Source: Jaapia argillacea MUCL 33604
Lineage: Eukaryota; Basidiomycota; Agaricomycetes; Jaapiales; Jaapiaceae
Length of the DNA: 64,000 bases
Direction of reading: 5' to 3'
NCBI GenBank assembly: GCA_000697665.1
Contig: KL197709.1
Location: 659,877-723,876, forward strand
A model generated the notes under the pieces. That model had not been told where the DNA came from, did no database searches, and saw only the letters and a list, made by a program, of their open reading frames with translations. Position 1 is the stretch's first letter; each line of letters begins with the position of its first letter. This document shows positions 55,527-64,000 of this stretch, in pieces. Both the position numbers and the translations under genes were made by a program.

Positions 55527-58500
55527 TCAATCACTAACCCCTGAATCAATGATCTTGACCACCAATCCCGGAATCCAATTCAACATTTTGGTTCCAAGGC
55601 CCTTTCCAGAGGGTAAGAAAGTGAACGTGCTCGGGAGACCCTGCATGTTCAACTCCTCCAACGCCATCAGGTGGTTTCTCCCAGGTCCGTTACTCGTCGC
55701 TTCGTCCACTGTGCTAAGGCTTGACGAGGAGCCCCGTACGATCCCATTGCGTGTGGGATCTTGCATGGCAACGCGGAAGACGTTCGATACAGCGCTCAGG
55801 ATGGCGGGATTGGAGGAATGAGCGAAGGTATCCTTGATCCTGTCCTGCAGCGACTCGAAACTGAGCGAAGGCAAGAAGGTCAGCGCGGGTCTGAGAACAG
55901 TTAACGAAATGAACGTACGTCAGCTGAACGATCTCCGGGTAGATGTTGGCCATGTCGGAGAGAAGGTTGTACAGCATCTCCGTTTCCGCATCATCTCCTT
56001 GCGCGGTGGCTAGCATCGTCCCCAGGAACGAGGTGACAAGAAGTGCAGAGTTGGAATCGGCGATCCCAAGGTACTCGAACGGAGCACGAGGAACTATCGA
56101 GTCTCCGCGAGTCCTAGGCTCTTGTCGAGGATACCAGAATGAATCTGCATTACAATCCTTGAGCAGACCTGCATACCCTTCGTATGAGGCACACAAGGGA
56201 ACCAAGGCAAGGAAGTAACCAGTTGCTTCCGATGAAAGTGGAGGGGCAAGACCATCGAGAGCTTCAACGGGTTCGGCCGAGCGCACGCTAGCCCGCAAAA
56301 GAACCTTGAGAAGCGCTGTAGCTGAAGGCCTCAATCCGGAGTGGCGGACGCCCTTGAAAATGATAGAAGCAAGGGAAAACGAGAAGTTGGAGTCGAAAGA
56401 TAGTCCAAGGATCTGATCAAGCTGACATGCCACATCCTCTAACGGAGCTCGAGCGTCCAGGAGGGTAGTAGCCAATCCTCGATCCTTCAACGCCCCTTGT
56501 ACATCCAACTTTTCCACACTCACTCGAAGAAGGTCGGCCGCCTCGGCATAGAATGATACCTGACTTGATTGTAATAAGGCTACAGCGAGCCAAAAAACTT
56601 GACTGAGGTAGCGAGACCCTTCGACCAAGGCAGGGATCACCCTGCTCAGGCATCGTAGCATTGTTACGACCGAAAGCGTGTTGGTCTCGTCAGATTGTGA
56701 TAGCGATGTCTTGAAGGCGACGAGCATCTGGTACAGAAGATCGTCGTCCACGTCTGATGTTGCAAGCGTGCCGAGGTTGATGAAAGCTCGGGACTGGATA
56801 GCGGGAGAAAGCTGGAACGCCGTTGAAGTTACCAAGCTCATCCAACGAGCACGCCAAACGTTGAGGAGACCTGAGAAGGGGTAAGCGTCATCTGATAAGT
56901 GCAGTTCACGAGGGTTACCTTTCGAAGTTGCGCCAACATCCATCACTCGTACTAGGAGGCTGGTCAGCTGTTCGCCCATTTCGATAAACACCCTATCGCT
57001 GGGTGCGTCGAAACTCGAGAACTCCGTGGTTGGGCTTGCCCGCGTAAGGCCAAACAACCGTAGTGTATCCGTTTGAGTACATTCATCCAAAAGACCGCGA
57101 ATTTCCACGCTAGCCACAGGGTCTTCAGCGAAGGCGAGGTATAATGCTTGCAGCATGTTCATCACGATGCCATAGATGGACGCCCGGACGGCGGTTTGAC
57201 CAATACCCGCTAATAAGGCAACCAAATACACCAGCTCGGGCACGTAAAACTGGTTGAATGCCACCTGTTTGCAGGGCGCACTGACGACGAGGACAAGCCG
57301 AATGAGAGAAGCAATCTCATTCCAGTGGACGTTTTCGGCGAGGGTCTTGGTCGGTTTCGTCGAGGTCTTGCCTAGCACCTGCACTAGTGGATAGGTAAAC
57401 ATTTCCGGAATTCATATAGAAAACGCACCTTCCGCAGTTTAGAAATGATTCTTCCTCTTGTGTTGAGCGAGGACATTGCAGCCAGAGTGTTCGTAACTAT
57501 TTCGCATCGACGGGAGTCGATGCCACCATCCATCGCGGTTCTCATGAGCTCATCCAAGACGACGTTCACGACATTGCTATCAAGCTTCCCTATCTCTGCC
57601 CAGATGTACTTTTGGAAAAGAGCGTCCAGCTGCAAAAAAGTGAATTTAGCTGCGATAACAATGGATGAGATATTGGCCATTACTTCGTGTTCAGTGATTG
57701 TCAATTCTACCAATAGGCGAACGCAATCTCGAAGTCTTGCCCCGGAATGTTCATAGTATGGACTGGCGGGGTTTGGGAAATGCGACAGGTTCTTGACCCA
57801 AGGGCTCATATACTGCAGACAAAATATCTTCTGGGCTACTCCTCCTTTGTCCATCCCCGCAGCGACTTCCGAGAAGAAATCGAGCGTGAGATGTGGCACA
57901 TGGCTGGCCAGGCGTTCGCTCAGATTCAAAACAAACGTAGTGGGGTGAGCGGGGACAAATCCAGCTTGGGTTGATCAGTTTAGGCGAGGGAGCCGTAAGA
58001 CAGCACATACCCTTGGAAGGCACCACCGGACTACCGTCATAATCGAGGTAAGAGCAGACGGCCGCGAGGAGATCATATGCTGCAAGGCGAACATCTTCGT
58101 CCTCAAGACCCACACTGTACAGGCCAACGTGTAGCAGCGTAGCAGAGACGTTCGACAGTCTGGAGAACCGACCTAAAGCCGGGATGTGAGTGCTCCTCAT
58201 ACGACCTTTGGCAGAGCGGATGGCCTAAAGTGATTTTCATTAACCAGTCATGATGACATGCCAGATCAGTCGTCAAGCGTACCTTGACAATTGCGTCACG
58301 AAGTATGGACGAAAAATACAACGTGACACCGTGTCGACTGCGTCGAATGATGAATTCGTAAGGGTCATAACCAGTTGATACGTTGTAGACATCAGTAACC
58401 TCTGCCAAAGAGATGATTTCGGTCGATTTGCAGGACAAGTTGGGAGAGATTGGCTGGGGCTTGACCTAGTACACGAGCGTAAGTTTATTTGTTGTGGAAG

Positions 58501-61500
58501 ACAATCGACGAGACTTACAGAGGTTATTCTCAGATGAGTGAGGCCGACATCTACGAGGACAGGCATGCGCATTTGTTGGGCGTGCCTCATTACGATGTCT
58601 TTGAACCCTTCGTACGGCTCCCGCTCCAAGGATGCTAATGGGTAAAATACTTAGCGGCAAGCTTTGAAGTCGAGGAGAAGACAAACTTGGGTAGGAGAGG
58701 GCGGCCAAACATGCCTCCGGAACGTGTCCAAGCAGTTCATCAACCGAAGGATACGCTCTTACTTCGCTTGCGAATGGAGTTCCTTAAGATGAGGTCAGTA
58801 AAGGTGAAGTCAGAGCATATTTGTGGACCTGCCTGCCGATATGTTGTACAGTCTCCGCAGGTACCTTTGTGTCAGGGCATTGGGGTTCAAAATGTAGGCT
58901 GTCATAAAACGCTGGCGAACGTCCCACGGAATCACTTCCGTGCAATACTTGATCCACTGAACAGGAACCTCCGAAGATCCTGTGAAAGCCGTGCAATCTA
59001 CAATCACCTCGAACATTCGACTTTCATAGGCGGGTAGAGCCAGGGTCTGAATCTTGATCAGGTGAAGTTCAGACGATGGTGAACCTATCTGACCTTAAAT
59101 ACGTGGAACATCAGAAGTTCTACGTCCAGCGCCTCGACATCCACCTTTGAAGCGCGAAGCACGAAAATAGCCGGCTGATCCTATAAGATTGTGGCTGAAA
59201 TCAGAGGCCATTCGGAAAGTCGGGGAAACGATACTGACTTTGGGTATGTCCGTTTCCACGAAAAGGTCTCTAACCGAGTCGGTACTTCGGTGATTGTACC
59301 TCGACATTAGATCATGATAATCCCGATGCTCCGAGCTGGTCAGGGGAGATAGTCGTGGAACTTCAAGAGGTTGACCAAGGTCCACTAGAGCAGCGCATAA
59401 TGCGTCCCAGGCTTGCTTTCCGTCGACGGCCGGGTCGCCCTCGGTAGCAGGTTTGGATAGGCTTAACAACTCCTTCCCAACCTTATCTGCATGTTTCTCG
59501 AAGAAGCGGTGCAAGACAATTGTGTCTGTATCATCGTATCTGTTTCCCAGCCACTCGTTCGCATCTTCGTCTGCGCCTGACGTTGAATATTTCTACGACG
59601 AGAAATCAGCATAAGATCAGGGGGGTCAGGAGTTGGGGAGCCCATCTCACATTGACTTCGCTGAGGTACCGCGTTACGTTGACGATATTGTCGCGAAGGA
59701 AATCGTTCAGGATCTCCATGTGTGCTTCTTTTCCAAAGAAGATATTGTTGGCCAGGTTTTGGATGATTTTCGCAATGACCATAAGGCCACGGCGAATGAC
59801 ACCTCCGTCATCCTTTGGGACCTCGACATCGACAATATCAGGAGCGACAATCGCTGGGGAAATAAACCTGGGTGACGCATGAGTTCAAGGATTGCCAACA
59901 GTAGGAATCGCAAGGCACCCACCGTAGAAAAATGAAGGCGCCCAGAGCTGCAAACTTGGCTTCAGGCCACACCTCGTGTCTGTTGTGATCATTCAAAACC
60001 GTGCACGAGATATCGAGACAACATACTTACACCGCTTTGGCTATGTGGGCGCAGATTTCACGAAACATACTGCTGAGCATTAGATCGGATCACAAGACTT
60101 CAGAAATTCACACTCACGAAGGAAGGCTTGGGACAGAAGCAGAAATAACTGCGAGGAAAGAGGTTGCGACGACCTCAACGTTCTTCTTGTTCTGCAACAC
60201 ATCTTGATCACCGATTTTCGTCGGGTCCAATTCGTACCCTCGCCCAGCCGGGAGAGATGTCATCGTCTTTATGAGCGGCGTGATAAGACTACGCAAGTAG
60301 TTATACCCGTGCTGCCTCGCGAATGCTGAAAGGAGGCGACAGCATGTCGAATTGCCTCTGAATAAGTCGGTTTCGTCCGCTAAAGGCGAAAACCGTGAGT
60401 GTGATGCTGTGGTTGCGAGATATCGAGTACATACAAGTGTGAGCGATTTCACGATCGATCATGGTCTTCATTAGATGCATGAGGGAAGCTCGAGTGTCAA
60501 AGAGATTGAAGAGAACGGGAATAATGACATCCACTTCCGATGAAGGACAGGTCTCGCAAATGGCCACAGCAAGGACCTGGAGGAGATCAGTAATGTTCGT
60601 ATAAGATCAGAAACATGATCTCACGTCTGAACTCTTGATCAGCTGAAGACGGTCATGAGTATGGTGTAAACATAAACCGATACACCGAGTAGAAAATGAC
60701 TGACCTCACATAATCTACTCCGGCGAGTGGCGATGGCAGTAGCGCTCGCAGAGTCAAACTTGGTACCTTGGCTTAAAACTCGAGAGAATACGTTGGCAAA
60801 GATGGCTCGTTTGCGGAAGTCGTCATCATAGGCTAGTGGAAGGCAATGCTTGAAGCTGCTCTCGGTGTTGGAGATTACGAGATGCGCAAGGCCAGTCACT
60901 ACAAGTTCTCGCAGCTCAGAATCTCTTCGGGACGCGCGCGTTCGCTGTTCGAAAGTAAGCCCAGGTTTGACGTACCAGACGACAATGACTTACCTGGGAG
61001 TATGACGAGATATCGGAGACGTTATCGTCGGGCATCTACGATGCTCGCTCAATGAAAAATTCCTGGAATGATTGAAAGAACGAACCAAAACAGCCGAACG
61101 GCCAAAGTCGAGGGCACGCAACAGAAGGCTGGAATAACGGATGAATAACCGGGAGGCGACATGACCTGAGCTATCTCCTGCAGCCCCTTCTGTCTTCTCG
61201 AGCTGAAGTCGGTCCATCAATCTTACCGCCGTGCGCAGGCTGGACATATTGACTTCGTCTTGGCTGCGAACAGCATCAAGTTCCCCGAGCTATTGAGAAA
61301 CGTTAGAATGGCTCTGGACATAGGACACCAGTACGTACAGTCGACGGATCCTGGATCCACTCCATGACGATATCAAGCAGCTCGTGGCACATATGACTAT
61401 CCTTACGCAGCACTAAACTCTCCATCCGGGCATAGACACTCTCGCATAGAGAAGTGAACCTCATTCGCGTTCGGTACGAGGCAGGGTCATGGAAGTGAGC

Positions 61501-64000
61501 AATGAAGCTAGCGAGTGCGAAAAGAGTCTGGTTGAGATCGATCCCTTTGAGCTCTTCAGCGGGATCTTCCACATTTTCAATGAGAAGTTTCAGAACTGCG
61601 ATGAACTAAGATGCATGAGTCAAAAATATCTAGAATTGGGGAAGGGTACCATACTTGTTCCAGGAATATGGCGAAATGTTCTGCCCACTCAGAGGAGCCA
61701 CCGTTCACGACATCCAAGACGACCCTGCGACGTATCAGCGAAGGAACGACCGGATCATTAGGGGATAGGCTCACTCTTCCAGATGCTTGAGAAGCCTTGA
61801 ATGAAGACGTGGGCTCAGTTCGGCTCCCAGGGCTTCCCGAGCCACGTCACGAACTGACGCCGTATCGGAAACTAATAGATCCATCGAGTTCGAGATGAAT
61901 GATCCAACGAGGTCTTCCGGGTCACGAAGAACACGCATATTATCGGGAAGATACTTTGCTGGGATGGTGGCGGTCAATGCTGCCATATCGTGGTGGTCCC
62001 CCGCACATGCCGAGCCGAAAGCGGCGAGAAATAAGGTCAGGTTCTGCCATTGAAAGTGCCGTTGCTAAAGCAGAATCATGAGTCGTAAGAAGCCCAAACC
62101 CAGAGTGGATCGTACCTCATGAGTCATGGACATGTCAGGGATGGGGTTGTGACCGTTCTGTCCGTCAAGAGCGTCCATTGGTGCTCGGACTGTGAGTTCG
62201 GCCAGCGAGCACCACCTCCAATAACATTCTTCCCAGACCGCGATATGCGCGGGCGAAGGTGATGCGATTGACTTCAACAGCTTTCGGATCCTCTTCTGCT
62301 CTCCGACTCGGCCTATGGTCGTCGTAAAGTCGCGTATATCCGTGGTAGAAATCGAACTCACCCATTGCAACCCGATTGCGGTCGCCGAGCTGATCATAGA
62401 TTTGATGACGCTTGGTCCGCTCTTCCTCGCTCATATTGGGGTGCGGAGGTGCACCAGGTTGTTGCTCGGCTTTAGCAATGAGCTGTAGACATTGAGCTGC
62501 TAGTCGGGAGACTGTGTGATCAACGGATGTCAAAGACACCAGGAAGGCGATCTCGGTAAGAGCAAATGCAGCGACCCTGTTAGAATCGATTTGCAGTGCC
62601 TTGATCTCCTCGTACTTCGTCGAGGTGGATAGTTAGAACGAAGGACTGGAGCGGATTGCAACACGTTGTACCCACCTCCGTCTCCTTGGTATATACGGCG
62701 AGGAGGTCGTGCATGAGGTCAATCCACATCCGTTGAGACTTTAGATCGATACGGGAGTTGAGGAGGTTGGTACCTAAGGAGATGAAGGTCGACGGTCTAG
62801 AGAAAAAGGATGAGATGGGGAAAAGGCGGGGTGGGGTGAAGATCACTAACATTGCTAGCTTCATCCACAACACGGCATCCTTGAAGTACTTGTCGTTTGG
62901 CGTCATGGAAAAAATTAGTTCTCCCAAGTATCGGATAGACCACGCTGAAGACTGCTTAACGCAAGAATCCATGGGACTCTCCCAGACTTTGATTGCAACT
63001 GGGACCCAGTCCGGGGTGTCCAGGATCTGGAGGGCAATGAAGTAGTAATGGTAATTCGCTCGCCATAACGAACAAATGGCAAGAATAAGGAGTTCACGAT
63101 CCGAGAGCGTTTCTGAGGTGTAACGTTTGGACTTTGGGCGCGCCGCCGACCTCCTAACGTTGCCTTGTGGGTCAAGTTCGCTCGTCCGAGTCGCGACAGA
63201 CTGAAAGATCATTCATTAACACGGAGAGCAAAGGGATAGGCGCAAGGACTCACTTTGAAGATACTGCGTAAACGAGGGGCGATCATTTCGTCCAGTTTCT
63301 CGCGAGGAGGTTGCCAAGGAATAGAAGGAGCCTGAGCCATTACGCATGAATATCCGAACACAAACGTAGTATCGTGGACTGCTATCGCACCTCCAACGTG
63401 AGCGCAAGCGCAGCTTTGATGGCAATTGTCTTGACTGCGTCAGAACGTTCCGGCTCCAAACATGCCTTGAACATCGCAATAGATTCGTCCTCGGGTAGGA
63501 ACCGGAAGAGGGTGGTCAGGACATCCGTGAACAGCGAAACGTCAATCTCATCGCCCGATTCCCAGAATGGCTTCTGACCACTGTGCTTCCACAAGTGACT
63601 CTACCGAAGTTTCAACATCTCCACAAGTGAAAACTTCGACGACAGACGCACCTTGATTTCATGAGCAATGTCCGTCGCAATCGATATCAATGGAATCTCC
63701 CCCTCAGGCCGAACCCGAATCGCAGCTCTACAGACATCCAACGCACAAACCAACGCAATCTCTGCCAACTTCGTCCAAGTCGTGATATTCCTAACCAACT
63801 GCTCCACAAAATGATTCTCCTGTAACACATACACCCAAAACCAAAGCCAAAGCCTCGTCAGCATCGTAAAAAATCGTAAACGTCGTTAAACATCCAACCA
63901 CCAAGGTGGCATGTCGAATGTCGGAAATCGGAGCAGAACACGAGGAGGGGGAGAAATGGAATTTGAAATGATATTCACAAACCTTTCGATGTGAGCCTTT
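55527..64000 (-). CDS. NF1: Neurofibromin/Ira-type Ras GTPase-activating protein, 5' end missing
   Basis: This giant minus-strand gene ends at 55527 and runs off the right edge, so the N-terminus is absent. Parts in order of translation are as follows. Helical repeats run over 64000-61000. The RasGAP domain (about 60900-59200) has LFRGNSTCCRLLSAFAR, in which the FRGNS arginine is the arginine finger, and AKFAALGAFIFLRFISPAI. A CRAL-TRIO/Sec14 module (about 59050-58780) has VQWIKYCTEVIPWDVRQRFM and TAYILNPNALTQRYLRRLYN. A PH-like segment has YDPYEFIIRRSRHGVTLYFS. HEAT-like repeats run to the end (KKWL-type helices, VRASIYGIVMNMLQALYLAF). Neurofibromin stimulates GTP hydrolysis on Ras and so restrains cAMP and MAPK signalling. 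Introns are many and short, and exons near the 3' end are long (55714-57402 is open). Confidence 0.92.

Overview
This window is nuclear DNA of a filamentous basidiomycete, most likely a mushroom-forming agaricomycete. The genes are compact and intron-rich, with GT-AG introns mostly 45-85 nt long, intergenic gaps are short, and both strands are used evenly. The conserved genes (U5-40K, PPIL4, Cdc7, Ubp1, Rrp7, neurofibromin-type RasGAP) and the lineage-restricted families (F-box, BTB and kinase-like proteins) all fit that reading. The species cannot be named from the sequence. Start codons were set at ATG and exons were assigned by hand from splice signals, reading frame and family alignment from memory. 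No database was searched.

Layout. 0-15.4 kb: housekeeping genes (an unrecognised 5' gene, U5-40K WD40 protein, a small SMP/LEA-like protein, a PPIL4-type cyclophilin, a BTB protein, mitochondrial P5C dehydrogenase, a DnaJC28-domain protein and an 81-aa protein with a clear TATA promoter). Two intron-containing tRNA-Arg genes and an AT-rich island with a tRNA-derived SINE-like head also lie here. 15.9-22.7 kb: a membrane-anchored Ubp1-type deubiquitinase, a Cdc7 kinase bracketed by two identical inverted tRNA-Arg(TCG) genes, and a WBP2-like GRAM protein.

23.2-32.4 kb is the most unusual part. Three divergent gene pairs each join a kinase-like protein of about 360 aa to a small protein with one N-terminal hydrophobic helix. 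Exon lengths are nearly identical between copies, catalytic motifs differ from copy to copy, and the tails of the small proteins diverge. A 160-bp mariner-type MITE sits in the shared promoter of the first pair. The architecture suggests a recently amplified two-gene module, perhaps membrane signalling or recognition, but no function can be assigned from sequence.

32.4-34.6 kb is gene-poor. 34.6-50.4 kb holds an F-box protein, two RAX1-like RGS/transmembrane paralogues about 10 kb apart, a large coiled-coil protein, an EVE-domain protein built with micro-exons, a short-chain dehydrogenase and Rrp7. 50.4-55.5 kb is mostly unassigned apart from one orphan gene and a stomatin-family protein. 55.5-64 kb is the greater part of a neurofibromin/Ira-type RasGAP that runs off the right edge. 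No LTR element, Polinton, CRISPR array or rRNA was seen.
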